Part shown: piece by piece, positions 35,566 through 44,727 of the stretch
How positions within the stretch are numbered: the stretch's first letter is position 1
Layout: every line of letters starts with the position of its first letter
Assembly (NCBI GenBank): GCA_963743825.1
Contig: CAVURC010000003.1
Location: forward strand, 168,150-232,149
Reading direction: 5' to 3'
Length of the DNA: 64,000 bases
Origin: Sva-07 sp963743825
GTDB taxonomy: Bacteria > Actinomycetota > Acidimicrobiia > Acidimicrobiales > Ilumatobacteraceae
Notes under the pieces: model-generated
Told to the model about the DNA's origin: nothing
Databases searched by the model: none
What the model saw: only the letters and a program-made list of their open reading frames with translations
Translations under genes and position numbers: made by a program

Positions 35566-36330
35566 TCAGCGTGCCGGCGGGGGTGCCGTGTTCGGCGAGA
35601 GATCTGCCGCTCGGGTGAACCACGACTCCGACAGGGGTGGGCCGTCGAATTCTGCAGCAAGCCGCACAGCCGAAGCCTTCAGCTGTCGAGCGGCACCGAG
35701 GGGGAAGGCGGCGATCGATGCGGCCAGTTGCTCGGCTCGGCTGCGTACGGAATCGTCGTCGACTACTTCGTAGGCGATGCCGAGCCGGTGCAGATCGGGC
35801 CCGGCCAGACGGTCGCCGGCCAGCACGATCTGCAAGACCGTCGACATGGGATAGCGCGCCACCAGCCATGCGAGGTTCATCGGTGCGTTCATGCCGATGC
35901 GCACTTCGGCGATCTGCAGCCACGACGTTCGGCCCGCCACGATCAGATCACCAGCGAGAGCGAACGCGGCGCCGCCGTTGATCGCGTACCGCTCGAGTGC
36001 CACGACGATCGGATGCGGGCACACGCCCAGCGCGATGTGAGCTGCTCGGACCGACGTCGCGGACGTTGGCAGCCATGCCGGCGGTGGCTCCGCGTTGTAC
36101 TCCGTCAGGTCGAGTCCCGAGCAGAACGAGCCACCGGCGCCACACAGCAACACCACGCAGATCCCAGCATCGTCACTGGCTGCGCCGACGGCCGCAGCGA
36201 GTTCGTCGAGCATTGGGGGAATGAGGGCGTTCTTTCGCTGCGGGCGATTCAGCTCGATGATCGCCACCCCATCACGATCCGTGCGAGTGACCAGCGGCTC
36301 GTCGGCGGAATCCGGTTCGGAGTTCGACAT
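35566..36330 (-). CDS. Enoyl-CoA hydratase/isomerase family protein
   Basis: 254 aa. VAIIELNRPQRKNALIPPMLDEL, GGSFCSGLDL (first oxyanion-hole strand) and ALERYAINGGAAFALAGDLIVAG (second) are crotonase-fold marks. The usual catalytic Glu positions read AEVRIGMNAPMNLAWLVARY, so the reaction could be hydration, isomerisation or hydrolysis. The start overlaps the acyl-CoA dehydrogenase stop (ATGA at about 36330), forming a two-gene beta-oxidation-like operon. Confidence 0.85.
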   Translation of the reverse strand: MSNSEPDSADEPLVTRTDRDGVAIIELNRPQRKNALIPPMLDELAAAVGAASDDAGICVVLLCGAGGSFCSGLDLTEYNAEPPPAWLPTSATSVRAAHIALGVCPHPIVVALERYAINGGAAFALAGDLIVAGRTSWLQIAEVRIGMNAPMNLAWLVARYPMSTVLQIVLAGDRLAGPDLHRLGIAYEVVDDDSVRSRAEQLAASIAAFPLGAARQLKASAVRLAAEFDGPPLSESWFTRAADLSPNTAPPPAR

Positions 36331-37529
36331 CAGTTCCTCGGCAGATCGGAGAAGGGCGTGTTCCGGTCTGGTCCCGGCTCGCGAGGTAGTCCGAGCACAC
36401 GCTCGCCGAGGGTGTTCTTCTGGATCTCGTCGGTGCCACCGCCGAGCGACATCCCGCGACAGTTGAGGACGTGATACGCCCAGTAGTCGGCGTCGCTGTC
36501 GTCGGGTTCCCATGCCATCGCCTCGGCTCCGCCGATCACGTGGGCGGTCTGGGCGCAGTGCCGACCCTGGATCGTTCGCCAGAGCTTTCCTATTGACGGG
36601 TGAAGGTGCCGGCTCGTGCCCCAGGGCACGAGCCGTTCACCGGTGTACGCCACGGCAAGATCGTCCCGCACGACGGGATCGTCGAGTCGATCGTGCTCCG
36701 ACGCCCGGGAGATGAGCCCGCTGACCGGAAGCGGCGAGCGACCGGCCTTCGATTTGTTCTCGTCATCGGTGAGCTGCCCTCGTCCCAGTGACGTTCGTTC
36801 GTGGCCGAGCAGCGCGACTGCGAGATTCCAGCCGCCGTTCACGTCGCCGACGACCCACGCCGCAGGGACACGGGCCTCGTCCAGGAAGACCTCGTTGAAC
36901 TCCGCAGCGCCGGTCATCTGTACGAGGGGGCGAACCGTGACACCCGGCTGGTGCATGGGAAGGGCGAACATCGTGATCCCGGCGTGCTTGGGGACGTCGA
37001 AGTCGGTGCGGGCCAGCAGAATCCCGAGGTCGGCGATGTGGGCCTGGGAGGTCCACACCTTCTGCCCGGTGATCACCCACTCGTCGCCGTCACGGACAGC
37101 ACGGGTCGTGAGCCCGGCGAGGTCGGACCCGGCGCCCGGCTCCGAGTAGAGCTGACACCAGATCTCCTCACCGCGGAGCGCCGGAGGGACGAACCGCTGC
37201 CGCAGGGCGTCAGACGCGTGATCGATGAGCGTCGGCACCACCATCCCGAGGCCCAGTCCGAACAGGGCGTCCTCCCCCGGGAGCAGCTCGAGGCTCTCGT
37301 CGCGAAACGCGATCTCGTACTCGACGGGGAGCCCAGCCCCTCCGAGCCTCGGCGGGTACGAGATTCCCGCGAGCCCGGCGTCGCACAACGCACGGCGGTA
37401 GGCCTTCCCGCGAGCCGTCGCACCTCTGATCGGGGCAAGAATCTCGGGGAGCGAGGCGAAGAACGCGCGCACTCGGGCCCGGAACTCGGGAATCGATTCG
37501 ATCGGCTCGGTCGTGTCGTCAGCGGTCAT
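36330..37529 (-). CDS. Acyl-CoA dehydrogenase
   Basis: 399 aa from ATG 37529 (GGAGG upstream). RGEEIWCQLYSEPGAGSDLAGLTTRAVRDGDEWVITGQKVWTSQAHIADLGILLARTD carries the flavin/substrate loops, and CRGMSLGGGTDEIQKNTLGERVLGLPREP is the typical C-terminal FAD-contact and end region. The W-T-S and GGGTDEIQ-type motifs resemble the FadE subgroups that act on branched or sterol-derived acyl-CoA. It is coupled to the enoyl-CoA hydratase gene. The frame is complete, unlike the dehydrogenase at 3837. Confidence 0.9.
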   Translation of the reverse strand: MTADDTTEPIESIPEFRARVRAFFASLPEILAPIRGATARGKAYRRALCDAGLAGISYPPRLGGAGLPVEYEIAFRDESLELLPGEDALFGLGLGMVVPTLIDHASDALRQRFVPPALRGEEIWCQLYSEPGAGSDLAGLTTRAVRDGDEWVITGQKVWTSQAHIADLGILLARTDFDVPKHAGITMFALPMHQPGVTVRPLVQMTGAAEFNEVFLDEARVPAAWVVGDVNGGWNLAVALLGHERTSLGRGQLTDDENKSKAGRSPLPVSGLISRASEHDRLDDPVVRDDLAVAYTGERLVPWGTSRHLHPSIGKLWRTIQGRHCAQTAHVIGGAEAMAWEPDDSDADYWAYHVLNCRGMSLGGGTDEIQKNTLGERVLGLPREPGPDRNTPFSDLPRN

Positions 37530-37630
37530 CGGTGCCTCCGGTGGTGCTCGTGCTGTGGAGACTATGCCGCAGCCGATCATCCGGATCGAGACTGCCGATC
37601 GACCGTCACTTCGGGGCCTACGCTGCGTGC

Positions 37631-38017
37631 ATGAGCATCCCCGTCGCCATCGATGACCTCGCCGCCGCCGTCGAGCAGTACGGCTGGGCGTACCTGCTCA
37701 CGGTTCGCGACGACCTGCGTGCGCACATCGTTGCGGTCACGCCGGCGTGGGACGGTACGGCGTTGGTGATGGAGGTCGGGCGGACGACCGCGCGCAACGC
37801 CGCTGTGCGACCCTCGATCACGCTGTGCTACCCGCCGTCGGAGTCGGATGGCTACAGCCTGATCGTCGACGGCGACGCAACGGTCGAGGGAGACTCGTCG
37901 GTGCGGTTCGACCCCACGGGCGCTGTGCTGCACCGCCCGGCGCCGGCAGGGTTCACCGGCTCGGCGGTAACCGGTTGCGGCAACGATTGCGCACCGGTCG
38001 GTCCCACGGGGGGCTGA
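37631..38017 (+). CDS. Pyridoxamine 5'-phosphate oxidase-fold protein
   Basis: 128 aa. YLLTVRDDLRAHIVAVTPAWDGTALVMEVGRTTARNAAVRPSITLCYPPSESDGYSLIVDGDATVEG shows the split-barrel pattern with the conserved GRTTARN turn and the family's Cys-rich C-terminus (GCGNDCAPVGP). It probably binds FMN or F420. ATG 37631 is chosen over longer in-frame starts because the family begins at this point. It converges on the DUF385-like gene. Confidence 0.8.
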   Translation: MSIPVAIDDLAAAVEQYGWAYLLTVRDDLRAHIVAVTPAWDGTALVMEVGRTTARNAAVRPSITLCYPPSESDGYSLIVDGDATVEGDSSVRFDPTGAVLHRPAPAGFTGSAVTGCGNDCAPVGPTGG

Positions 38018-38038
38018 GGGACCGACCGGTGACGCGAC

Positions 38039-38394
38039 CTACGCAGCGGGTTGCAGCTCCACTCGTACGGTGTTGAGGGTTCCGCGAGTGACCGTTGCGG
38101 TGGCCTCACGTCGGCGGCCGAACAGCCAGACCGCGACACGCTCGTCGGTCTCGATGTTGCGAAGCCACTGCGAGTCGCTGCGCACGGTGCTGACGGTGAG
38201 CGTGTCACCGGCGCGCGTTGCGAGCAGCGGGACCGTCCTGCGAAGGCCGGACTCGGCGACCGGTCGTTTCCAGTGCGACCGGGCCGGCACCGAGCGGCAA
38301 CGGATTGCCGAGGCCCGAGCGGATCAGCGGCGCAACGACGGAATTGAGTGCAGCGAACGCGTGACGGGCCAGGTCGGGCGGGAATCGTTGTCAT
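38039..38394 (-). CDS. Deazaflavin-dependent nitroreductase-like (DUF385) protein, frame-disrupted
   Basis: After removing one C at about 38377-38381 and one base near 38267-38271, the product is about 117 aa: TTIPPDLARHAFAALNSVVAPLIRSGLGNPLPLGAGPVALETTGRRSGLRRTVPLLATRAGDTLTVSTVRSDSQWLRN. The LETTGRRSGLxRxVPLL core and DSQWLRN are typical of F420H2-dependent nitroreductase-fold proteins. It is the last gene of the redox cluster on this strand, although a 47-bp gap separates it from the CcdA-like gene. Confidence 0.68.
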
Positions 38395-38441
38395 GGTACA
38401 GGAGAACCCACGGGTCCGACGAGCTATTCCATCGTCGCAGC

Positions 38442-39048
38442 TCAGCCCGTTGTCCAGCGCGTCAATGCGGTGACGAGTTCGTCGTGGCGCCCGATGGACG
38501 AGCGCGCCGGCGACGATCAATCCCGCGACCCCGGCGATCCGACCGGCGACGATCGCTCGTGCGGGTGAGAGGTCGATGAAGCGGATGATCAACACGGCAA
38601 CCAACACGGGGATCATGGCACCGAGCATGTAGGCCGTCATTCCGGGCAGCTGGCCGGCGAGACCATCACGCGACGCGGTCAGTATCGAACCCAACTCCGA
38701 TCCGATGCACGGTCGCCACCACTGGGTGGCGATGAACGTCACGACACCGGCAGCGCCGGTTTGTGCCCACGGGTGCTGTGCCCATCGCAGCCACGACACC
38801 GCAGGTGAGGCGAGCATCGTTGCGAGCACGACGACGACGAGCCCGCCACTCACCTGCAGTCGGGAATCGGAGAGCGCGACGACGTTGGCGAGAACCAGCC
38901 ATCCCCCGAGCACCGCACCGATGCACATGGCGACGAACGGTGGCCACCGTCCCCGAGTGACGACCGCCATGGTCAGTGGCACGAGCACGAGCAGCAGCGT
39001 GCACGGCTGGGTGGACGCTCGGATCGCCTCGGCGAAAGCAGGCAACAT
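38442..39048 (-). CDS. CcdA/DsbD-like membrane thiol-transport protein, frame-disrupted at its end
   Basis: About 201 aa and six hydrophobic helices. Cysteines lie in the first helix region (STQPCTLLLVLVPL) and again at QWWRPCIGSELG, the paired-Cys pattern of CcdA-type electron carriers. One extra C near 38480 (GTCCATC) shifts the last about 18 codons; corrected, the protein ends LVTALTRWTTG with TGA at 38442-38444. It follows the TlpA-like gene by 11 bp and would move reducing equivalents to it from cytoplasmic thioredoxin. Confidence 0.7.
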
Positions 39049-39059
39049 CGCCGACCTGC

Positions 39060-39695
39060 TCAGGCCTGTTCGGCGAGGAGCGCCGATACTGCGGCGTCGA
39101 TGTCGCCGTAACGGCCCTCGCCGATGTGGTCGTAGCGGACGTGACCGTTGCGGTCGAGCAGATAGACCCGCGGCCAGTGCGCTGTCGGCCCCTCCTGCCA
39201 GGAATGGAACGTGCGCTTGTTCGTGTCGAGTGCGATCGGCCAGGTGACCCCGAGTTCACCGGCCGCCTCGACGATGTCGGCCCGATCGGCCTCGAAGTCG
39301 AACTCGGGGGCGTGCACGCCGACGATCTCGAAGCCCTGGTCTCGGTACTTCTCGTAGAGTTCGCGCATGTGCGGCAGCGTGGCCTTGCAGTTGCTGCACC
39401 CGAAGGTCCAGAACTGCACCGCAACCACCTTGCCTCGGAGTTCCTCCAACGAGGTGACGTCACTCTGCAACCAGCCGTCGATGTCGACGAGCTCCGGATG
39501 CAGCCCGCGGTCCGGGAGGTCGGGTACGTCCACCGTCGTCGACGTGTCGGCGGTGTCGGGGGCTGTGGCTACCGGCGGCGTCGACCCATCGGCGGCACGC
39601 ATGCGGTCGTCCCCGCCGGCGACGAACGCGACGCCCACAACACCGGCGATCACGGCGATGCCGATGGCTGCTCTCGTCCTGGCGGTGTCGATCAC
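39060..39695 (-). CDS. TlpA-like membrane-anchored thioredoxin-fold protein
   Basis: 211 aa from GTG 39695 (overlapping the preceding stop, GTGA). An N-terminal membrane anchor (AAIGIAVIAGVVGVAFVAGG), a Thr/Pro-rich linker, and a thioredoxin domain with FWTFGCSNCKATLPHMRELYEKY (active-site CxxC), GVHAPEFDFEAD and the cis-Pro region HWPRVYLLDRNGHVRYDHIGEGRYG. The NHL-type TlpA/DipZ C-terminus is absent. Probably an extracytoplasmic thiol reductant supplied by the adjacent CcdA-like protein. Confidence 0.86.
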   Translation of the reverse strand: MIDTARTRAAIGIAVIAGVVGVAFVAGGDDRMRAADGSTPPVATAPDTADTSTTVDVPDLPDRGLHPELVDIDGWLQSDVTSLEELRGKVVAVQFWTFGCSNCKATLPHMRELYEKYRDQGFEIVGVHAPEFDFEADRADIVEAAGELGVTWPIALDTNKRTFHSWQEGPTAHWPRVYLLDRNGHVRYDHIGEGRYGDIDAAVSALLAEQA

Positions 39696-40480
39696 AGGCC
39701 CGCGTACCAGTCGTAGCTGCGCTCGGCCCAGTAGTCGGCCGGGCGCTCCCGTGCGTATCGGATCACACCGATGCGCTTCAGGCACTTGATGCCGTACTTG
39801 TTCGGCGTGGCGATCCGGAGTGGAGCGCCGTGTTCCTGGTCGAGTGGCTCGTCGCCCTGACGAAGCACGAGCAGCGTCTGCGGATGCAGGAGCGCCGGCA
39901 TGTCCCAGCCCACGTAGTAGAGGCCGTCCGGTGTTTCGAGGCTGACATACGGCACGTCACCGACCCGGTCGGCGTAGCGCTGGTGGAAGTCGCTGAATCG
40001 GGCTCCACCCCAGTGCACGATCGACGACCATCCCTCCACGCACTTGTGCTCGATCACCATGTCGTGTTGCGGGAGGGACTCGAACGTCGAGATGTCGAGT
40101 TCGTCGAGTTGCTCACCGTCGGGCCCTTCGACGCGAACGGTCCACGCTGCGAGATCGATCTCGTCACGGATCCCGATCCGGCCGTTGACCCGGATCGGAG
40201 TGGCCTTCGAGACGGAGAACTCCTGTGCGGATCGTTCCTGGGACACATTGGTCCACACCGCTTCGTTGAACTCCAAGGTGTTGCGCAGCGGTCCGGGGAT
40301 GCCGGCCTCGGCCGGCCGGTTCTGGAGCCATCGGAACCCGACGATCGCTCCGGTGACACCGACGGCGCCGGTGATGAACGATCGTCGCGAACGCCGGCGG
40401 AAGTCGTCGACGGGGATCGTCGGAGCGGATTCGACCTGGGCGCGCAGCTGTTGCTCGCGATCGGTTGGTTCGACGGTCAT
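39692..40480 (-). CDS. Molybdopterin-dependent oxidoreductase (sulfite oxidase / MsrP-like), Tat substrate
   Basis: 262 aa from ATG 40480, overlapping the cytochrome gene stop (ATGA). A twin-arginine signal (RRSRRSFITGAVGVTGAIVGF) precedes the catalytic domain. MVIEHKCVEGWSSIVHWGGARFSDF contains the Cys ligand of the molybdenum cofactor, and HGAPLRIATPNKYGIKCLKRIGVIRYARERPADYW the conserved C-terminal segment. No dimerisation (Mo-co_dimer) domain is present, as in MsrP/YedY. With the neighbouring cytochrome b561 it recalls the MsrP-MsrQ methionine-sulfoxide reductase pair, but the substrate is inferred. Confidence 0.88.
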   Translation of the reverse strand: MTVEPTDREQQLRAQVESAPTIPVDDFRRRSRRSFITGAVGVTGAIVGFRWLQNRPAEAGIPGPLRNTLEFNEAVWTNVSQERSAQEFSVSKATPIRVNGRIGIRDEIDLAAWTVRVEGPDGEQLDELDISTFESLPQHDMVIEHKCVEGWSSIVHWGGARFSDFHQRYADRVGDVPYVSLETPDGLYYVGWDMPALLHPQTLLVLRQGDEPLDQEHGAPLRIATPNKYGIKCLKRIGVIRYARERPADYWAERSYDWYAGL

Positions 40481-41205
40481 GACGTGCGCTCGATCCGGTA
40501 GCCGGTGATCATCGAGCGGAAGTTGCCCCATCCCGATCGGATCACCTGCAGGACGTGGACGCCGAAGAAGAGGAACAGTCCGATGGTCATCGAGAAGTGG
40601 ATGAATCGGGCTCCCTGATAGCCGCCGAACAGCAGCGGCAAGGGGTGCAGCTGCGCCGGCTTGTAGATGGCGAATCCGCTGACGACGATGATGAGCGCCA
40701 TCACGAGCACGACGGTGTAGGAGATCCGTTGGGCGGCGTTGTACTTGCCCTGGGGCGGTGCCTGCTTCTTCGATCTCACGTCGTGGAGGACGACGTCTCT
40801 CGCTTCACGGGGGGAGTGACGATCGGGGACGATGTGGCGCCACTCGCCGGTGACGGCGAGGTAGGTCACGTAGATCGCGCCGTTGATGACGAACAGCCAT
40901 CCGAATGCGAAGTGGAAGGCGATGCCCTTTGCCAGCTTCCGATCGAGTTGAAGGGTCTCGTAGACGGAGTCCGGGAAGAACGCAAACCACTGCCAGCTTC
41001 CGATTCCGATGGCGTAGACGTCGTGGGCCCAATAGATCCGCAGACCGGACCACATCATGATGAACAGCAGCGGGAAATTGATCCAGTGGAGCCAACGGAT
41101 CGCCCGCGGGTGAACGAGCCGAGCGACGCGATCGCCCGACTCGTCCACCGCAGGCTCGTCGACGTGTGCCGTGTCGGCGCCGCCGCTGGAGGTGTCGATC
41201 GACAT
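40477..41205 (-). CDS. Cytochrome b561-domain membrane protein
   Basis: 242 aa with four to five helices. RLVHPRAIRWLHWINFPLLFIMMWSGLRIYW, KGIAFHFAFGWLFVINGAIY and GARFIHFSMTIGLFLFFGVHVLQVIRSG provide the paired histidines for two b-haems, as in Ni-Fe hydrogenase or formate dehydrogenase type cytochromes b. It would shuttle electrons between quinol and the extracytoplasmic Mo-enzyme encoded next. It starts 14 bp beyond the fasciclin lipoprotein stop. Confidence 0.86.
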   Translation of the reverse strand: MSIDTSSGGADTAHVDEPAVDESGDRVARLVHPRAIRWLHWINFPLLFIMMWSGLRIYWAHDVYAIGIGSWQWFAFFPDSVYETLQLDRKLAKGIAFHFAFGWLFVINGAIYVTYLAVTGEWRHIVPDRHSPREARDVVLHDVRSKKQAPPQGKYNAAQRISYTVVLVMALIIVVSGFAIYKPAQLHPLPLLFGGYQGARFIHFSMTIGLFLFFGVHVLQVIRSGWGNFRSMITGYRIERTS

Positions 41206-41219
41206 GTGTCGGAGTCGAA

Positions 41220-41856
41220 TCAGTTCGGAGCCAGCACGGTGTCGATCACGTGGATCACTCCGTTGGTGGCGAAGATGTCGGCTTCGACGATCTCGGCGCC
41301 GCCGATCGTGATGGTGTCGCCGTCGACGGTCACCGGGAGTTCGTTGCCGGCGAGGCTCACGAACGGGTTGTCGACCATTCCGGCCACCATGGCCGAGTCG
41401 TCGGCGGCCGACACGACGTGGTTGGTCAGCAGCGCCGAGAGTGCGGCGGTGTCGGCGACGGCGTCCTCGATGGTCATGCCCATCTCGCCGAGGTAGTCCT
41501 CGAAGGCGTCGTTGGTCGGGGCGAAGATCGTGAACGGACCATCGCCTTGGAGCGTTTCGAGCAGCCCGGCCGCCTCGATGGCCGCGACGAGCGTCGACAG
41601 GTCGTCACGTTCCGACGCGAGCACGGTGACGTCGCCGACGGCCGCAGCCATTTCGTCGTCGCTCATGTTCTCCGACATCTCGTCGTCGGCCATCGTCGTC
41701 GTCGGGTGTGGACGTGTCCGACATCTCGTCCTCGGCCATCGCCTCGGTCGTGGCCGGGCTCGTGGCGGCGTCGTCGGAGCTGTCGTCATCGCTGCCGCAC
41801 GCCGCGAGAGCAAGCGCGGCAACGATGGCGAGGGCAGCTGGTGTACGTGTTCGCAT
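41220..41856 (-). CDS. Met-rich fasciclin-domain lipoprotein, frame-disrupted
   Basis: Corrected length about 211 aa. A lipoprotein signal (ALAIVAALALAAC, lipobox LAAC) is followed by an acidic, methionine-rich linker of about 50 residues (repeated DEMS/ENMS/DEMA units, six Met in about 40 residues) and a fasciclin domain (LSTLVAAIEAAGLLETLQGDGPFTIFAPTNDAFE...TNGVIHVIDTVLAPN). An extra base in GGG 41704-41706 breaks the frame inside the linker. It is the first gene of the cytochrome/Mo-oxidoreductase/thiol-redox cluster, so the Met-rich part is a candidate oxidant sink. Confidence 0.82.
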
Positions 41857-42009
41857 GGTGGATCCTCCGAGTCGGTGAGTGCTCCCGGAATGGGAGCAGA
41901 CGCACCGTAGGAGGTCACCGCAGGGTTTGCCGCGGGAGGAAACCGGTGTTTCGCAAGCGGCTTGCGGCTGTTTCCGGAACCGTCACCAATGGCAGATTTC
42001 GCGCCTCGA

Positions 42010-42845
42010 TCAGCCTGCGGGTTCGACCGGCGGAGGCAGTGCCGCACCCACGCCGACGTCGAATCCTTCGTCGTCGACACCGAAGGCAGCGTCGCTCGGG
42101 GGCAGTGGCGGCGCAATCACGGCCACGGTGGATCCGTCATCGGCGGTACCGATGGCGACGTCAGTGTCGCTCGGGGGCAGTGGTGGCGCGATGACTGCGA
42201 CGGTGGATCCGTCGATGGCGGTGCCGATCGCCTCGTCGAATTCGCGCGCGGTGTCGGGTCCGGTGGGGGCCTCGGCTGTCGCCGGGGTCGCTGGTGGCGC
42301 CTCCACCTCGAGTATCACCGTGTTGGCGTCGGATGGGTGGCGTCGGATGGGGCGACGGCCTCCACGGGCGGAGCAATCACCTCGGGTGCGGTTCGCTCGA
42401 CGACGGGCGCCGGGTCGATCGTCCCGATGTCGGAAATCGCGGCGACCGGGATCGAACCCGTTGCCACGATCGTGAGAGCGCCGGCCGCGAGCATTCCGAG
42501 CAGGATCTTGCGCTGGGCGCGCGTGACTCCCATGAGGTCGAGCAACCTGCCGAGCACCACATCGTCACTGGTGTCGAGGTGATCGGCGATCGTGGCGATG
42601 TCGGCACTGCGCAGCGTCACCGATCGGGCGTGGCGCTGGCCACGCATCTGGCGGACGAACACGAGATAGCTCCGCAGGAGCGACTCGTCGTCGCCATCGC
42701 GATACGGAACGCGCAACGACCCCGAGAGCAGTTGCCCCGGGGTGATGATCAGCGTGGTGCGCTGGATTTCGGCTGAGATCGACACGATTCTGTCGCTCCG
42801 TTCGGTTGCATCGGACTCTCCGCTATCGGAACTGTACCCCACCAA
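42010..42845 (-). CDS. Membrane protein with Pro-rich repeated C-terminus, probably one gene split by a frameshift
   Basis: Two overlapping frames (42315-42845 and 42010-42318) join if one base was lost near 42330. The N-terminal 120 residues (SAEIQRTTLIITPGQLLSGSLRVPYRDGD..., RSADIATIADHLDTSDDVVLGRLLDLMGVTRAQRKILLGMLAAGAL) look like a compact domain followed by one hydrophobic helix. The rest is a Pro/Val/Ala-rich extracytoplasmic tail with two 25-residue repeats (VAVIAPPLPPSD). No family recognised. It lies 153 bp upstream of the fasciclin gene on the same strand. Confidence 0.6.
42091..42240 (-). repeat. Two tandem 75-bp coding repeats
   Basis: GTCGCTCGGGGGCAGTGG occurs at 42091 and again at 42166, and the following 57 bp are nearly the same in both units. 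In the minus frame each unit encodes a 25-residue block containing DGSTVAVIAPPLPPSD. Confidence 0.8.
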
Positions 42846-42983
42846 CTTGAGCGGCGCACCTGAAATCTGGGTGGCGACAGACGTGCCACGGCACCCGATT
42901 GGCAGCGATCACCCGATCCGAACGAGTAGACCAGTGGAGGAGCGGCCGCGGATCTCGTGGCCCGAAATGGAAGGGGCTCAGTC

Positions 42984-43379
42984 ATGTCAGAGCAACACAG
43001 TGAAGCGGGTGCCGGTTGGGTGACGTTCGCCGGCATCATCTTGATCACCGTCGGGATCTTCCAGGCCTTCGCCGGCCTGGTCGGAATCCTCGAGGACGAG
43101 ATCCTGGTCGTCACCCCGGACTACCTCGTCCAGCTCGACGCAACGACGTGGGGATGGGTTCACATGATCATCGGGCTGATCGTGGTCGCCGCCGGATTCG
43201 GCATCTTCGCGGGCAACGTACTCGCGCGCACGGTCGGCGTGTTCGCAGCGGTGGGCAGCATGATCTCGATGTTCTTCTGGCTGCCGTGGTACCCGGTGTG
43301 GGCGATCGTCGTGATTGCGATGGACATCGCCATCATCTGGGCGCTGACCGTTCACGGCCGCGTCCTCGCCAATCGCTGA
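42984..43379 (+). CDS. Four-helix membrane protein (DUF7144-like)
   Basis: 131 aa from ATG 42984. GWVTFAGIILITVGIFQAFAGLVGILEDEILVVTPDYLVQLDATTWGWVHMIIGLIVVAAGFGIFAGNVLARTVGVFAAVGSMISMFFWLPWYPVWAIVVIAMDIAIIWAL matches a common actinobacterial membrane family (G-W-x-x-F-A-G...W-G-W-x-H). Four helices, no known function. It is transcribed alone, with an 87-bp 5' region of unremarkable sequence. Confidence 0.75.
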   Translation: MSEQHSEAGAGWVTFAGIILITVGIFQAFAGLVGILEDEILVVTPDYLVQLDATTWGWVHMIIGLIVVAAGFGIFAGNVLARTVGVFAAVGSMISMFFWLPWYPVWAIVVIAMDIAIIWALTVHGRVLANR

Positions 43380-43397
43380 TCCTCGGGCTCACCCACC

Positions 43398-44627
43398 TCA
43401 GGAAGGTCGGATGACCGGGCGTTCGAGGTCGAACAGGCGCGCCTCGGCAGGGTACGAACCCTCCGACAATCGTTGGGCGATGTACTGCGCGGCGAGTGCG
43501 CTGTAGGTGATCCCGTTGCCGCCGAAGCCGAGCGCGAAGTGGCAGCGGGGGAACCGCGAGTGTGAGCCGATGTAGGCGAGGCCGTCGGGGGTCTCGGCGA
43601 ACGTGCCGCACCAACTGAACGCCACCTCGATCTCTCCGACGCCGGGGAATCGACGAGGCACCGCCGCGGCGAGGCTGCGCGTCTTGGACGGCAGGGCGCG
43701 CCGACGTCGCAGCGGATCGCGGTACGACTCGTCCTTGCCGCCCACGAGGAGGCGACCGTCGTCGGTCGTGCGTCCGTACAGATAGGGATCGTCGTGGTCC
43801 CAGAACAGCAGGCCGTCCGGGTAGGTCGTGTCGAGGCCCGCGATCGGCTCGCTCACCAGCGCGAACGAGCTGTTGAGGATGAAGGGTTGATCGGGGAGCA
43901 AGCGCTCGACCTCGTACCCGGTGGCGATGACGGCGTGCGGCGCGGTCACCGTGTAGCCGCGGTTGGTGGACAACCGGACCCGGCGTGGCGACTGGTCGTA
44001 CGCGGTCACCTCGGTGCGGTCGAAGACCCTGCCACCTCGATGCTCGACCGTGGCGATCGCCTGGTAACTCAGCTGATACGGGTCGACCGAGGCTCCGGCC
44101 GTCGACTCGATGGCCGCGAGGCCGACGAGGCCCCAGCGGCTGCGAAGGTCGTCCGCGTCGAGCCAGCGGACGTCGAACCCCGCCGACGCGCGTGCGTCGA
44201 GCTCGCGGCGAAGCGTGGCCACGTCGCGTCGCTTGACGGCCATGAAGACGCTGGGTGAACGTCGGAACCCGCAGTTGTGACCCGTTGCCTGGGTGGCGCG
44301 CTCGACGAGGTCGATGCCGCGGTTGCACTCGCGGTAGGCCGCCATGGCGTCGTCCGAGCCGATGGCATCGATGAGGTCGACCAGCAGCTCGTCGATCTCG
44401 TACTGCAGCATCGACGTGCTGGCGGAGGTGCTTCCACCGGCGACGTCGCGCCGATCGAGGACGACGACGTCCAGTCCTCGCCGGGTGAGTTCGAGTGCGA
44501 TCAGGCTGCCGGTGATCCCCGCGCCGACCACGACGACGTCGCACCGAACGTCGGTGGACAGCGGCGGGTGGACGGCCAGGATCCCGTTGCGGCGTGGCCA
44601 GAACGGTGTGCCGTCGTGGAGGTTCAT
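43398..44627 (-). CDS. FAD-dependent oxidoreductase (DAO family)
   Basis: 409 aa. The Rossmann dinucleotide site is CDVVVVGAGITGSLIALELTRRGLDVVVLDRRD; GGSTSASTSMLQYE is the flavin-contact loop of the D-amino-acid oxidase/glycine oxidase family; GFGGNGITYSALAAQYIA lies near the C-terminus and binds FAD again. LLPDQPFILNSSFALVSEPI is the substrate-domain strand. The substrate may be an amine or amino acid. It is transcribed convergently with the small membrane protein. Confidence 0.87.
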   Translation of the reverse strand: MNLHDGTPFWPRRNGILAVHPPLSTDVRCDVVVVGAGITGSLIALELTRRGLDVVVLDRRDVAGGSTSASTSMLQYEIDELLVDLIDAIGSDDAMAAYRECNRGIDLVERATQATGHNCGFRRSPSVFMAVKRRDVATLRRELDARASAGFDVRWLDADDLRSRWGLVGLAAIESTAGASVDPYQLSYQAIATVEHRGGRVFDRTEVTAYDQSPRRVRLSTNRGYTVTAPHAVIATGYEVERLLPDQPFILNSSFALVSEPIAGLDTTYPDGLLFWDHDDPYLYGRTTDDGRLLVGGKDESYRDPLRRRRALPSKTRSLAAAVPRRFPGVGEIEVAFSWCGTFAETPDGLAYIGSHSRFPRCHFALGFGGNGITYSALAAQYIAQRLSEGSYPAEARLFDLERPVIRPS

Positions 44628-44727
44628 CGGTCCATCATGTGCCGAACGTCCGAGGCGTCACAAGGACCGACCGGCCGGTGGTCGACGGGTAGGGTCGACA
44701 GCGTCGCACGAGAACGCGGGAGGCACG

